Shown: positions 44,631 through 53,010 of the stretch, piece after piece
Position numbering within the stretch: position 1 is the first letter of the stretch
How the letters are laid out: the number at the start of each line of letters is the position of its first letter
Source: Actinospineispora eucalypti
Lineage (GTDB): Bacteria > Actinomycetota > Actinomycetes > Mycobacteriales > Pseudonocardiaceae
NCBI GenBank assembly: GCA_014208095.1
Contig: JACHMT010000005.1
Location: forward strand, 992,001 to 1,056,000
DNA length: 64,000 nucleotides
Reading direction: 5' to 3'
Notes under the pieces: model-generated
What the model saw: only the letters and a program-made list of their open reading frames with translations
What the model was told of the DNA's origin: nothing
Databases searched by the model: none
Translations under genes and position numbers: made by a program

Positions 44631-45037
44631 GTAGCTCCGGTCGGGGCCTGGGCGGTCTCCTTGGGGGTGTTCTTGGGTGTCGCGGCGGGCGCGGTGAGCT
44701 GCTGGCGGGCGGCCGGTGGCTTCGCCGCCGTGGTCTTGCGGGTGGTGGTGGGTGGCACCTGCTTGGGCAGCGGTTTCGGCGCGGCGTCGGGGGTGGGCCG
44801 GGGGGCCGCCGGGTAGTGGGCGCCGTGGTCGACCGGTGCGAACGCCGCCTCGGCGGGCGCGGGGTTGGCGGCGCCGGCCTCGGCGGACGCCTGCTGGCCG
44901 CTGGCCAGGATCGCACCGAAGGCGGCGGCCAGCGCGGTCGCGCCGGCGGCGCTGCCGGCGGTTACCGCGGCTACCCGCCGCCGGCCGCGTTGGCGTTGCC
45001 GGCGCATGCCACGCAGGGTTGGAATGGGCTCCGTCAC
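44627..45037 (-). CDS. Membrane-anchored Pro/Ala/Thr-rich protein ending in TGAT
   Basis: 136 residues: a basic N terminus (MRRQRQRGRRR), one membrane anchor (VAAVTAGSAAGATALAAAFG), then an extended Pro/Ala/Lys/Thr stalk. The last residues are QAPTGAT, which resembles the ApbE flavinylation motif D-x-x-[ST]-G-A-[ST] but lacks the Asp and the FMN-binding domain around it. It is the first gene of the redox operon, where related operons usually encode an FMN-binding-domain protein. It may be a minimal flavin acceptor or simply an anchor; this is undecided. ATG 45035-45037. Confidence 0.72.
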   Translation of the reverse strand: MTEPIPTLRGMRRQRQRGRRRVAAVTAGSAAGATALAAAFGAILASGQQASAEAGAANPAPAEAAFAPVDHGAHYPAAPRPTPDAAPKPLPKQVPPTTTRKTTAAKPPAARQQLTAPAATPKNTPKETAQAPTGAT

Positions 45038-45457
45038 GGGATCAAAGCTCCTCGAAGTCGCTGTTCACGGTCATCCGGCCGGGGGAGTTCGCGCTGTCCG
45101 GTGGGGGGCCGGACAGGGGGGAGCACGAACAGCCGGGTTGGGTGAAGCGGTGCCGAATCTAGGTAGCCGGGCCGGGGCGGCGGGCGAACCTGAGAGCGGA
45201 GGTGACGCGGTATCGGCCACCGGCGCCCGAACCGCGTCGAGGAGTTGTCCAGTTGCTCCACGCGCCGGTAGGACTACGCCGATCGGCCCCATCGGCGGTT
45301 CAGCTTGCCCGCGACCGAGCGGGATTGTCCGCCGAGCGGGCGGCGGAACCGAACGATCAGCGCGGGAACACCCCGGTGGGAGGTACCGTGGGTATGAAGA
45401 TTGATTAGGGTGTGTGCCGGTGGAGCGTCGGTAGGTCGATGCGCGGGAGTAGGGAAT
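45038..45457. promoter_or_regulatory. Divergent promoter region upstream of the redox operon and the zinc-finger/MinD gene
   Basis: 420 bp without a credible gene. It contains a 7-bp inverted repeat TGTCCGG-N7-CCGGACA (45095-45115) about 60 bp upstream of the redox operon start, a possible operator. No other clear site was seen. Confidence 0.4.
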
Positions 45458-46981
45458 ATGGGGGACGTGGCTTTGCAACAGTGCGCCCTGCCTGGGTGCG
45501 AGGTGATGATCGAGCAGGTGCCGGGCAAGCCCGCGCGCCGGTACTGCAGCGCGGCGCACCGCGCGGCCGGCCGGCGACTGCGCGGCGGTGACGACGAGTC
45601 GGACTACGGCGCCGAGGACGAGGCTGTGCTTTCCTCGGACGGAGCCGGCTCGGGCGTGACCGTCGGCGCGGTGGCGCGGGCCAACAGCAACGGTGAGAGC
45701 GGTGCCGCGCGCAAGGCGTCCCCACGGCCGCAGCCGCCCGCCAAGCCCGTGCCCCGCCCGCCGGCCGCGCGTCCCACGGCCCACACGCCGGCGCCACCGG
45801 CCAGCTCGCCCACCCCGGTGAGCGCGCCCCGCCCGGCTGATCCAGCCCACCCTGCCCGCCCCGGCCAGTCCGCCCGCCCCGCCCACCCAGCTCCGCCCGC
45901 GCCACCGCCGGTCAGGCCCCAGCCGCCGGCATCCACGCCGCGGCCCACGCAGCAGCCGGCCGCGTACCAGGCGCCGACCCCGCAGCACCCCCAACACCCG
46001 TACTACCCGGTGAGCGCGCCGGGTTACGGGCAGCAGGAGTGGGGCGCGCCCGGCGGCCAGCCCCGGATGGCCACGGCCGCCGACCTGACCGACGAGACGA
46101 TCGTGCGGCCCCGGGCCGAGCGGCCCACCACCGGTTGGCGGGGCGCGGTCTACATGGCCTCCGGCGGCCGGATGAACCCGGGCGTGAGCGAGGTCGAGGC
46201 GGCGCGGAACGTGTTGTTGCGCCGGGTTCGCCGGCATCTGCCGGGGGCGCACCAGATCGCGGTGTCCTCGTTGAAGGGCGGCGTGGGCAAGACCACGGTC
46301 TCGGCGGTTCTGGGGTTGACGCTGGCCGAGCACCGGGGTGACCGGGTGGTCGCGGTGGATGCCAACCCGGATGCGGGGACGTTGGCGGACCGGTTGACCG
46401 GTGAGATCGGCGTGACGGTCCGGCAGATGTTGGACAACATCGACGAGATCGACTCGTTGACGGCGGTGTCGCACTACACGTCGTTGGCGGGTCGTCTGCA
46501 GGTGTTGGCGTCGGAGCAGGATCCGGCGATGAGCGAGGCGTTCAATCGGCAGGAGTACGAGCAGATCTGCGCGGTTCTGGCCCGCTTCTACAACATCATC
46601 ATCACCGATTCGGGTACGGGTCTGGTGCACTCCGCGATGGAGGGCACGCTGGCGTTGGCGGACTCGCTGGTGGTGGTCGGGGCGCCGACGGTGGACGGTT
46701 CGTCGCGGGCGTCGAAGACGTTGGACTGGCTGGTCGCGCACGGCTACGCCGAGCAGGTGGCGGATGCCGTGGTGGTGTTGTGCTGTGACCGGGTGAGTCC
46801 GGAGATCGACCGGGAAAGGGTGCGGGCGCATTTCCTGGGCCGGACCCGGGCGGTGGTGGAGATTCCCTACGACCCGCACCTGGCCACCGGCGGCCGGCTG
46901 GACCTGGGCGCCATGCGGGACGAAACCCGTTACGCATTCCTGGAACTCGGTGCGCTCATTGCCGACGAATTCTCCGCATAG
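45458..46981 (+). CDS. Zinc-finger / proline-rich / MinD-ParA-like ATPase fusion
   Basis: 507 residues in three parts. Residues ~9-34 form a putative metal-binding finger (C9, C14, C30, H34: C-x4-C-x15-C-x3-H) ending in a basic RAAGRRLRGG. Residues ~85-200 are Pro/Ala-rich. From ~250 an ATPase domain of the MinD/ParA type has a deviant Walker A, SSLKGGVGKTTVSAVLG (Lys at ~273 and ~278), VVAVDANPDAGTLADRL and DSGTGLVHSAMEG. Similar ATPases sit in ESX/EspI contexts and septum-site systems, but the finger is unusual. ATG 45458. The partner and DNA target are unknown. Confidence 0.82.
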   Translation: MGDVALQQCALPGCEVMIEQVPGKPARRYCSAAHRAAGRRLRGGDDESDYGAEDEAVLSSDGAGSGVTVGAVARANSNGESGAARKASPRPQPPAKPVPRPPAARPTAHTPAPPASSPTPVSAPRPADPAHPARPGQSARPAHPAPPAPPPVRPQPPASTPRPTQQPAAYQAPTPQHPQHPYYPVSAPGYGQQEWGAPGGQPRMATAADLTDETIVRPRAERPTTGWRGAVYMASGGRMNPGVSEVEAARNVLLRRVRRHLPGAHQIAVSSLKGGVGKTTVSAVLGLTLAEHRGDRVVAVDANPDAGTLADRLTGEIGVTVRQMLDNIDEIDSLTAVSHYTSLAGRLQVLASEQDPAMSEAFNRQEYEQICAVLARFYNIIITDSGTGLVHSAMEGTLALADSLVVVGAPTVDGSSRASKTLDWLVAHGYAEQVADAVVVLCCDRVSPEIDRERVRAHFLGRTRAVVEIPYDPHLATGGRLDLGAMRDETRYAFLELGALIADEFSA

Positions 46982-46984
46982 CGA

Positions 46985-48040
46985 CTAGAACGGAATTTCC
47001 GGGCTGGCGTCCAGCCGCCCGGCCACGCAGTGCGCCTCGGGTTCCTCGCTGCGCACGAACTCGGCGAGGCAGTCGGCGAGTTTGCCGTGGCCGGCGGCGT
47101 TCAGGTGGAACGACTCCTGGGCCAGGTGGCCGAGCCCGCCGTGCAGGAACGCGTCCGGGCTGACCGTCAGCCGGCGCACCCACTCCGACCCGCCGGCGCA
47201 CGCCTCGTGGCCCTCGGTGGCCCGGGACAGGTCGAGGAAGCGCGCGCCGACCCGGTCGGCCACCTCGCGCAGCCGTTCGGACAGCTGAGGCACCGCCTCG
47301 GTGCGCGCCCACCGGGCATCCTCGGGCCGGAACGGGCAGCCGAGCCCGACGCTGGCTGGAGTCGGGCGCCCGGTTCGGAGCCCGACGGGATCATCCTCGG
47401 CCTCGAGCCGCTCGGTGACCGGGGACGGGTAGGACGCCACGATCAGCGTGTAGTCGCGGTCGCGGTAGCCGGCGCGACGCAGCGCGGTGCGCACGTCGCG
47501 CAGCGCCCGCTCCACCTTGGGGGCCATCGCGTCCAGGCGGTCCGGCCACTCCCGCGCCAGCGTCTCGGCGCACCCGGGCGTCCGGGGCGTGAGGTACGCG
47601 GTCGCGCAGCTCACGAGCGTGCCGGCGAAGTCGGGCTCGTCGTTGGCGCCGGCCTGCACCACCACGGTCTCTACCCGCTTGGTCCGGGCCAGCGTGCCGA
47701 GCTTCCGCGCCTGTGACTCCTCGGTGCCGGCGGGCGCGAGCGAGACGTCCGCCGCCGTGGCGCCCGAGCAGGCCAGGTTCACCGGGGTGCCGGGCAGCCC
47801 GGTGCGGCCGATGTACGCGTTCCGGGAGCGGTGACACCAGTTGCCCGGCATGCCCCGGGTGCCGGACTGGTAGTCGCCGGCACCCTCCCCGGACGCGGAG
47901 CTGTCGCCCAGCACGACCAACGCGGCCGGCCGGTTCGGCACCGGCCAGATGGTCGCCGCCCGGGCCGTCGGCGCCGGCAGTGCGCCGAGCGTCGCCACGG
48001 TCAGCGCGGTGACCAGCAACGTTACCCTTCCCGGAGCCAT
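46985..48040 (-). CDS. Secreted SGNH/GDSL hydrolase
   Basis: 351 residues. Signal peptide (~1-28, LLVTALTVATLGALPAPTARA then AT). Block I GDSSASGEGAG with the nucleophile Ser, block III QAGANDE and the C-terminal SFHLNAAGH (His) give the SGNH triad. Six or more cysteines may form disulfides. Such exported esterases act on lipids or wall polymers; the substrate is unknown. ATG 48038-48040. Convergent with the zinc-finger/MinD gene (3 bp between stops). Confidence 0.88.
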   Translation of the reverse strand: MAPGRVTLLVTALTVATLGALPAPTARAATIWPVPNRPAALVVLGDSSASGEGAGDYQSGTRGMPGNWCHRSRNAYIGRTGLPGTPVNLACSGATAADVSLAPAGTEESQARKLGTLARTKRVETVVVQAGANDEPDFAGTLVSCATAYLTPRTPGCAETLAREWPDRLDAMAPKVERALRDVRTALRRAGYRDRDYTLIVASYPSPVTERLEAEDDPVGLRTGRPTPASVGLGCPFRPEDARWARTEAVPQLSERLREVADRVGARFLDLSRATEGHEACAGGSEWVRRLTVSPDAFLHGGLGHLAQESFHLNAAGHGKLADCLAEFVRSEEPEAHCVAGRLDASPEIPF

Positions 48041-48270
48041 TTGATCACGGTAGCCAGGGAGCCGCCCCCGGAGTACTCGCCGGACGGGTACACGGCCGCC
48101 ACCGATGCCGGGCGGCCCGGGCGCTCGCCGATTCGCGTTGGGCCGAACGGGGGGAGTTCGGGGTTACCCCTAGCGCGAAGTCGGGGAAGATCCCGAGTTC
48201 AAGCCGCCCCGGGAGCGGGCATTCTGATGAGGAGAGGGGCACGTGAGGTGCCTCGACGAAGGAGGAACCA

Positions 48271-48459
48271 GTGAGCTCGACCCTGACCCGTCCGCAACAC
48301 GGCAAGGTGATCGCGGGGGTGTGCGCCGGGCTGGCCGACCGGTTCGGCATGAACGCCACCCTGGTGCGGTTGCTGTTCGTACTGTCCTGCCTGCTCCCGG
48401 GGCCGCAGTTCGTCATCTACCTGGTGCTTTGGGTGATGATGCCGAAGCGCCCGATCTGA
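48271..48459 (+). CDS. PspC-domain membrane protein
   Basis: 62 residues with the PspC signature: KVIAGVCAGLADRFGMNATL followed by one hydrophobic stretch and VLWVMMPKRPI. Short PspC proteins sit in the membrane and sense envelope stress; this one has no attached kinase or Toast_rack domain. GTG 48271 has AAGGAGGA upstream. A gene-end hairpin repeat follows at 48476. Confidence 0.93.
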   Translation: MSSTLTRPQHGKVIAGVCAGLADRFGMNATLVRLLFVLSCLLPGPQFVIYLVLWVMMPKRPI

Positions 48460-48475
48460 GCCGGTCGGGAGACAC

Positions 48476-48524
48476 TGGCGCGGAACGCGCCGGCCGAGCC
48501 CGCGCCCAGTTAGGTGCGGGCGGG
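48476..48524. repeat. Gene-end hairpin repeat, copy 2
   Basis: Hairpin GGCGCG-GAA-CGCGCC (48477-48491) and downstream flank, matching 38792-38840 at 39 of 49 bases. Lies between PspC and lnt. A weaker relative (GGGCGGAACACGCCGG) follows the YggT gene near 40583. Confidence 0.7.
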
Positions 48525-48542
48525 AGCCACTAGTCTGGCCAG

Positions 48543-50213
48543 GTGACGCCTCTCCCGGCATCGGTGCGGCCGCCGACCGAACCGGACCGGCCCGCCGCGC
48601 TCGGTCCCGGTCGACCGCCCGCCTGGGTCGGCGCGGCGGCCCGCTGGCTGGCCGCGCCGCTCGGCGGTGTTCTGTTGTACGCCGCGTGCGCACCGCGCAC
48701 CCTGTGGTGGCTGGCCCCGCTCGGTTTCGCCCTGCTGGGCGCGGCCCTGCGCGGCCGGCGCCCCCGGACCGGCTTCGCACTGGGGCTGTTGTTCGGGCTC
48801 GGCTTCTTCGTGCCCCTGTTGCCCTGGATCGGCATCTACGTCGGCCCGCTGCCCTGGTTGGTGCTCGCGCTGCTCGAGGCGCTGTTCCTGGCCGCCGGTG
48901 CGGCGGCGATCGCCGTGGTTGGCCGGCTGCCGGTCGCGCCGGTGTGGGCGGCGGCGGTGTGGGTGGCCACCGAGGCGGCGGCGGCCAGGGTGCCGTTCGG
49001 CGGGTTCCCGTGGGGCAAGGTGGCCTACTCGCAGGCCGACGGGCCGTTCGCCCGGCTGGCCGCGATCGGCGGCACCCCACTGGTTTCGTTCGCCGTGGTG
49101 CTCACCGGGTTCGGGCTGGCCGCCCTGGTCCGGGTGCTGGCCCGGCGGCCGGCGGGGGAGGCCGGGCGCCGGAGCGCCCTGGTCGCCACCGGCTGCGCGG
49201 TGCTGCCGCTGCTGGCGGCGGTCGCCGCGCCGGCCGGGCTGACCGGTGCGGCCGGCTCCGCCACCCCGACCCCGTCCGACCGGACCGTCACGGTGGCGGC
49301 CATCCAGGGCAGCGTGCCCCGGCTGGGCCTGGACTTCAACGCGCAGCGCCGGGCCGTGCTGGACAACCACGTGAAGCGCACGCTGCGGCTGGCCGAGGAC
49401 GTGCGGGCCGGCCGGGCCGCCCGGCCCGACCTGGTGATCTGGCCGGAGAACTCCTCGGACATCGACCCGCTGCGCAACGCCGACGCCTACCGCGAGATCA
49501 GTGTCGCCGCCCACGAGGTCGGCCGGCCCATCCTGGTGGGCGCGGTACTGGTGCAGCCGGACGGCAAGCACACCACCAACTCCGCGCTGGTCTGGGACCC
49601 GGTCGCCGGGCCGGTGCAGCGCAACGACAAGCGCCGGGTGCAGCCGTTCGGCGAGTACCTTCCGTGGCGCGGCTTCTTCCGGTTGTTCTCCGAGTACGCC
49701 GACCGGGCCGGGTTCTTCGAGCCGGGGGTCGGCCCCGGCGTGGTCACGCTCAACCAGGTCCCGGTCGGGGTGGCCATCTGCTGGGAGATCGCCTTCGACG
49801 ACCTGGTCAACGACAGTGTGCGCAACGGCGCCCAGCTGCTGGCGGTACCCACCAACAACGCCACCTTCGGGCGTTCCGAGATGACCTTCCAACAGCTCGC
49901 CATGTCCCGGCTGCGGGCGGTCGAGCATGATCGTTCGGTCCTGGTGGCGGCGACCAGCGGGGTAAGTGCGATCATTGCCCCGGACGGCGGCGTGCAAGCG
50001 CGCTCGGCGCTGTTCGCCCCGGCGGCCCTGGTGGAACGGGTGCCGCTGCGCACGACCACGACGCTGGCCACCCGGCTGGGCGCGATTCCCGAGTGGCTGT
50101 TGGTGGCCTTCGGGGTGGCCGCCCTGGCCGCCGCGGTGGCCGGTCGCGGGCGGCGGGCCGCTTCGCGGCCGGGACGGCAACCGGAGACGAGCGGAGAGGA
50201 CGAGGATGACTGA
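48543..50213 (+). CDS. lnt: Apolipoprotein N-acyltransferase
   Basis: 556 residues. N-terminal membrane region of about six to seven segments (~35-230) then a nitrilase-like domain with the E-K-C catalytic set: Glu in IWPENSS, Lys in NDKRRVQPFGEYLP and Cys in VAICWEIAFDD. One more membrane segment lies near the C terminus. It N-acylates lipoproteins after signal cleavage. GTG 48543. Its end overlaps ppm1 by eight bases, so the two are translationally coupled; in Mycobacterium tuberculosis the equivalent domains are fused in one Ppm1 protein (established knowledge). Confidence 0.93.
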   Translation: MTPLPASVRPPTEPDRPAALGPGRPPAWVGAAARWLAAPLGGVLLYAACAPRTLWWLAPLGFALLGAALRGRRPRTGFALGLLFGLGFFVPLLPWIGIYVGPLPWLVLALLEALFLAAGAAAIAVVGRLPVAPVWAAAVWVATEAAAARVPFGGFPWGKVAYSQADGPFARLAAIGGTPLVSFAVVLTGFGLAALVRVLARRPAGEAGRRSALVATGCAVLPLLAAVAAPAGLTGAAGSATPTPSDRTVTVAAIQGSVPRLGLDFNAQRRAVLDNHVKRTLRLAEDVRAGRAARPDLVIWPENSSDIDPLRNADAYREISVAAHEVGRPILVGAVLVQPDGKHTTNSALVWDPVAGPVQRNDKRRVQPFGEYLPWRGFFRLFSEYADRAGFFEPGVGPGVVTLNQVPVGVAICWEIAFDDLVNDSVRNGAQLLAVPTNNATFGRSEMTFQQLAMSRLRAVEHDRSVLVAATSGVSAIIAPDGGVQARSALFAPAALVERVPLRTTTTLATRLGAIPEWLLVAFGVAALAAAVAGRGRRAASRPGRQPETSGEDEDD

Positions 50214-50988
50214 CGAGCACCGCGGGGGCGACGGCGCGGAACTGCTGGTGGTCATCCCGACCTACAACGAGCGGGACAACCTGGGGCCGATCGTGGACCG
50301 GGTGCGCGCGGCGGTGCCCTCGGCGCACCTGTTGGTGGTCGACGACGCCAGCCCGGACGGCACCGGCGAGCTGGCCGACCAGCTGGCCGCCGAGGACCCC
50401 AGGGTGCGGGTGCTGCACCGGACCGGGAAGGGCGGCCTCGGCCGGGCCTACGTGGCCGGCTTCGGCCTGGCGCTGGAGCAGGGCTACCGGGTCATCGTGC
50501 AGATGGACGCCGACGGCTCGCACCCGCCGGAGACCCTGCCCGACATGCTGTCCGCGCTCGAGAAGGCCGATGTGGTGATCGGCTCCCGGTACGTGCCCGG
50601 CGGTACGGTGGTGAACTGGCCGAAGCACCGGGAGGCGCTCTCCCGGGGGGCCAACCTGTACGCGCGGTTGGCGCTCGGCGCCCGCGTCCGGGACATCACG
50701 GCGGGCTACCGGGTGTACCGCCGCGAGGTGCTGAGCGCGCTGGGCCTGGCCGAGGTGCAGTCGCAGGGCTACTGCTTCCAGATCGACATGGCCTGGCGCG
50801 CGGTGCGCGCCGGCTTCCGGGTGCGCGAGGTGCCGATCACCTTCACCGAACGGGAGCGCGGGCAGTCCAAGATGAGCGGCTCCATCGTTCGGGAGGCGCT
50901 CTGGCAGGTCGCCCGCTGGGGCGTGGCCAGCCGGTTGGGTCTCGGCGGCGGCGAGCCGGAGAAGCCGAAGAACGCCGTCTCGGCGTAA
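50206..50988 (+). CDS. ppm1: Polyprenol-phosphate mannosyltransferase
   Basis: 260 residues, the GT2 domain alone. Landmarks: VVIPTYNERDNLGPIV, VVDDASPDGTGELAD, VQMDADGSHPPETL with the D-x-D metal site, VIGSRYVPGG and the C-terminal ITFTERERGQSKMSG. It makes polyprenol-phosphate-mannose used for protein and lipoglycan mannosylation, a cytoplasmic-face reaction. ATG 50206 lies inside the end of lnt, preceded by GAGGACGAGG. A hairpin terminator follows. Confidence 0.94.
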   Translation: MTDEHRGGDGAELLVVIPTYNERDNLGPIVDRVRAAVPSAHLLVVDDASPDGTGELADQLAAEDPRVRVLHRTGKGGLGRAYVAGFGLALEQGYRVIVQMDADGSHPPETLPDMLSALEKADVVIGSRYVPGGTVVNWPKHREALSRGANLYARLALGARVRDITAGYRVYRREVLSALGLAEVQSQGYCFQIDMAWRAVRAGFRVREVPITFTERERGQSKMSGSIVREALWQVARWGVASRLGLGGGEPEKPKNAVSA

Positions 50989-50991
50989 AAA

Positions 50992-51024
50992 ATCGGCCTG
51001 ACCCAGGTGCTGGGTCAGGCCGAT
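50992..51024. terminator. Bidirectional hairpin terminator between ppm1 and rbpA
   Basis: Perfect 15-bp inverted repeat (50992-51006 and 51010-51024) with loop GTG. On the minus strand it is followed by a T-run (six A on the plus strand at 50987-50992), so it is an intrinsic terminator for rbpA and probably a terminator for ppm1. Confidence 0.9.
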
Positions 51025-51041
51025 CTCTTAGGGGCCGTCGG

Positions 51042-51386
51042 TCAGGCCGACTTGGAGCGGCGGCCGCGCAGTTCCTCCAGGCGCTCGGCGAGCAGTTCGT
51101 CCAGCTCACCGATGGAGCGGCGCTCCAACAGCATGTCCCAGTGGGTGCGCGGCGGCTTGACCTTCTTGCTCTCGGGCTCCACGCCGTCGATCAGCTTCGA
51201 GATGCTGCCGTGCAGCCGGCACTCCCAGTTGAGGGGTGGCTCGGCGTCGTCCGAGAAGGGAACGTCGAAGGCGTGTCCCTTCGGGCAGGCATACTGGACC
51301 GACCGGCGCGGCGCGAGGTCGTGATTGCGGTCGGTCTCGTAGCTGACAGCCCCGAGCCGGCTGCCTCGCAGCACACGGTCCGCCAT
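51042..51386 (-). CDS. rbpA: RNA polymerase-binding protein RbpA
   Basis: 114 residues. Core features: GSRLGAVSYETDRN at the N terminus, the zinc/Cys-containing VQYACPKGHAFDVPF and WECRLHG, and the sigma-interacting C-terminal THWDMLLERRSIGELDELLA (residues ~82-101). RbpA binds RNA polymerase and the primary sigma factor and stimulates initiation in actinomycetes. ATG 51384-51386. A SigR-like promoter sits about 61-88 bp upstream. Confidence 0.97.
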   Translation of the reverse strand: MADRVLRGSRLGAVSYETDRNHDLAPRRSVQYACPKGHAFDVPFSDDAEPPLNWECRLHGSISKLIDGVEPESKKVKPPRTHWDMLLERRSIGELDELLAERLEELRGRRSKSA

Positions 51387-51446
51387 GATGTAGTCCTTTC
51401 ACCTCGTGGCTCGGAGGAGGGATCCCGAGCTCGCAGCACCTCGTGT

Positions 51447-51474
51447 AACGTCGCACCTAGCTACTAGTGTTCCC
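51447..51474 (-). promoter_or_regulatory. Candidate SigR/SigH-type promoter of rbpA
   Basis: On the minus strand: GGGAAC (51474-51469), then GTT at 51449-51447, close to the GGAAT-N18/19-GTT pattern (GGAAC-N19-GTT). rbpA is a known SigR target in Streptomyces coelicolor (established knowledge). It would give a leader of about 55 nt. Confidence 0.6.
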
Positions 51475-51477
51475 TCC

Positions 51478-51501
51478 ACGACACGTTGGCCGACGTGTCG
51501 T
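51478..51501. promoter_or_regulatory. Palindrome adjacent to the rbpA promoter
   Basis: ACGACACGT-N6-ACGTGTCGT: nine-base perfect arms (51478-51486 and 51493-51501), ending 3 bp upstream of the candidate -35. Likely a regulator-binding site. Confidence 0.5.
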
Positions 51502-51585
51502 CGATGTCACTTGCCAGTTGCGCGCCGTCCCTCAGTGTCCCCCATTTCGCGGTTTTGCAATCGTGATTGTGACCGGGTCGCCCTG

Positions 51586-51601
51586 TGTGAGGTGCGTCAC
51601 A
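51586..51601. promoter_or_regulatory. CRP/GlxR-like box
   Basis: TGTGAGGTGCGTCACA, a perfect TGTGA-N6-TCACA site, five bases past the stop of the MFS gene and about 200 bp upstream of rbpA. Target gene uncertain. Confidence 0.5.
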
Positions 51602-51605
51602 CTCG

Positions 51606-52988
51606 CTAGACCAGCGGCGGTTCAGGGTTTCCGGCCGCACGGATTCCCCGGCGCACCGGCACCACCGCCACAATGGCGAACCCGGCCACCAGGAACACCA
51701 CCAGCGAGACGATTGCCGGCCGGAACGACCCGGTCGCGTTGGCCACCAGGGTGAACACCAGCGGCCCCAGCCAGGCGGTGCCCCGCTCGCCGAGCGTGTA
51801 CAGCGCGAAGTACTGCGCCTCCCGGCCGGCCGGCACCAACTGGCTGAACAGCGAGCGGGACAGGGCGGCCGTGCCACCCAGCACCACCCCGATGCCGGCG
51901 GCCAGCGCGTAGAACTGCAGCCGCTGGCCGGGCTGCACGAAGTAGGCCGCCGAGATCACGACCACCCAGGCCAGGAGGCTCACCAGGATGGCCCGGCGGG
52001 CGCCGATCCGGCCGGCCAACCAGCCGTGGGCCAGCGCGCCGGCGAACGCCAGGAACTGCACCACCAGCACCGTGCCCAGGATGACGTCCACGGGCAGCCC
52101 CAGCTCCTGCGAGCCGTAGAGCCCGGCGGTCTCCGCGACCGTGTTGATGCCGTCGATGAAGATCAGGAATCCGCCCAGGTAGGCCAGCGTGATGGGCAGC
52201 CGCCGAGCCTCGGCGAGGGTGCGGCCGAGCTGGCGGAAGCCGGCGGTCAGCGGGGAAGCCCCGGTGCGGTCGGACGCCGTGCCCGGCCGGTCGGTGAGGC
52301 GCATCAGCGGGAGCAGGGTGAACCCGGCCCACCACAGCCCGCACACCACGAAACACACCCGCACCCCGTCGGACTGGCTGACGCCGAGCGCGCCCAGTCC
52401 GCGCAGCATGGCGATGTTCAGCGCCAGGCACACCCCGCCGCCGAGGAAACCGAAGGCCCAGCCGCGAGAGGACACCCGGTCCCGCGCCTCCGGCGGGGCG
52501 ATGTCCACCAGGAACGCGTAGTAGGCCACGACCGAGCCGTAGTAACACAGGTTGGCCAGCGCGAACAGCGCCGCGCCCAGGCCCCAGGCGGTGCCGTCCA
52601 GCACGGCCAGGCCGCAGGTGGCCGCCGCGCCGAGGAAGGCGAACCCGCCCAGCATGGCCCGCTTGTGGCCGGTCCGGTCGGCGATCGCACCGGCCACCGG
52701 CAACACGGCCAGCTGGATCACCGTGGAGCCGGCCAGCAGGAAACCGAACACCGATCCCGCCTGCACCGGCAGGCCGAAAACCGGGACGGCGCAGCCACGC
52801 AGCGCGGTCGGGCAGGGCTGGCCGGCGGCCCGGGCGGCCGCCGTGACCACCTCGGTCAGGTGCAGCGCGAGGAACACGGTGAGCACCGAGGTCTGGAACA
52901 CCGAGTTCGCCCAGTCATACCAGCACCACCCGCGCTGCTCCCGGGTGAGCGCCGCCCCGCGCACCCGCCCCGGGCTCACCCCGGCCAT
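51606..52988 (-). CDS. MFS transporter, UMF1/Atg22-like family
   Basis: 460 residues with about 12 segments. WYDWANSVFQTSVLTVFLALHL near the N terminus (residues ~22-43) is the signature of the UMF1 family (vacuolar effluxer Atg22-like), as is SRGWAFGFLGGG. Substrate unknown, possibly small metabolites. ATG 52986-52988 was chosen over the longer frame, whose extra residues are not membrane-like. Follows the glycerophosphodiesterase gene on the same strand after ~22 bp, probably co-transcribed. Confidence 0.87.
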   Translation of the reverse strand: MAGVSPGRVRGAALTREQRGWCWYDWANSVFQTSVLTVFLALHLTEVVTAAARAAGQPCPTALRGCAVPVFGLPVQAGSVFGFLLAGSTVIQLAVLPVAGAIADRTGHKRAMLGGFAFLGAAATCGLAVLDGTAWGLGAALFALANLCYYGSVVAYYAFLVDIAPPEARDRVSSRGWAFGFLGGGVCLALNIAMLRGLGALGVSQSDGVRVCFVVCGLWWAGFTLLPLMRLTDRPGTASDRTGASPLTAGFRQLGRTLAEARRLPITLAYLGGFLIFIDGINTVAETAGLYGSQELGLPVDVILGTVLVVQFLAFAGALAHGWLAGRIGARRAILVSLLAWVVVISAAYFVQPGQRLQFYALAAGIGVVLGGTAALSRSLFSQLVPAGREAQYFALYTLGERGTAWLGPLVFTLVANATGSFRPAIVSLVVFLVAGFAIVAVVPVRRGIRAAGNPEPPLV

Positions 52989-53010
52989 CGACTCACCCGG
53001 GCCAAGGGAT

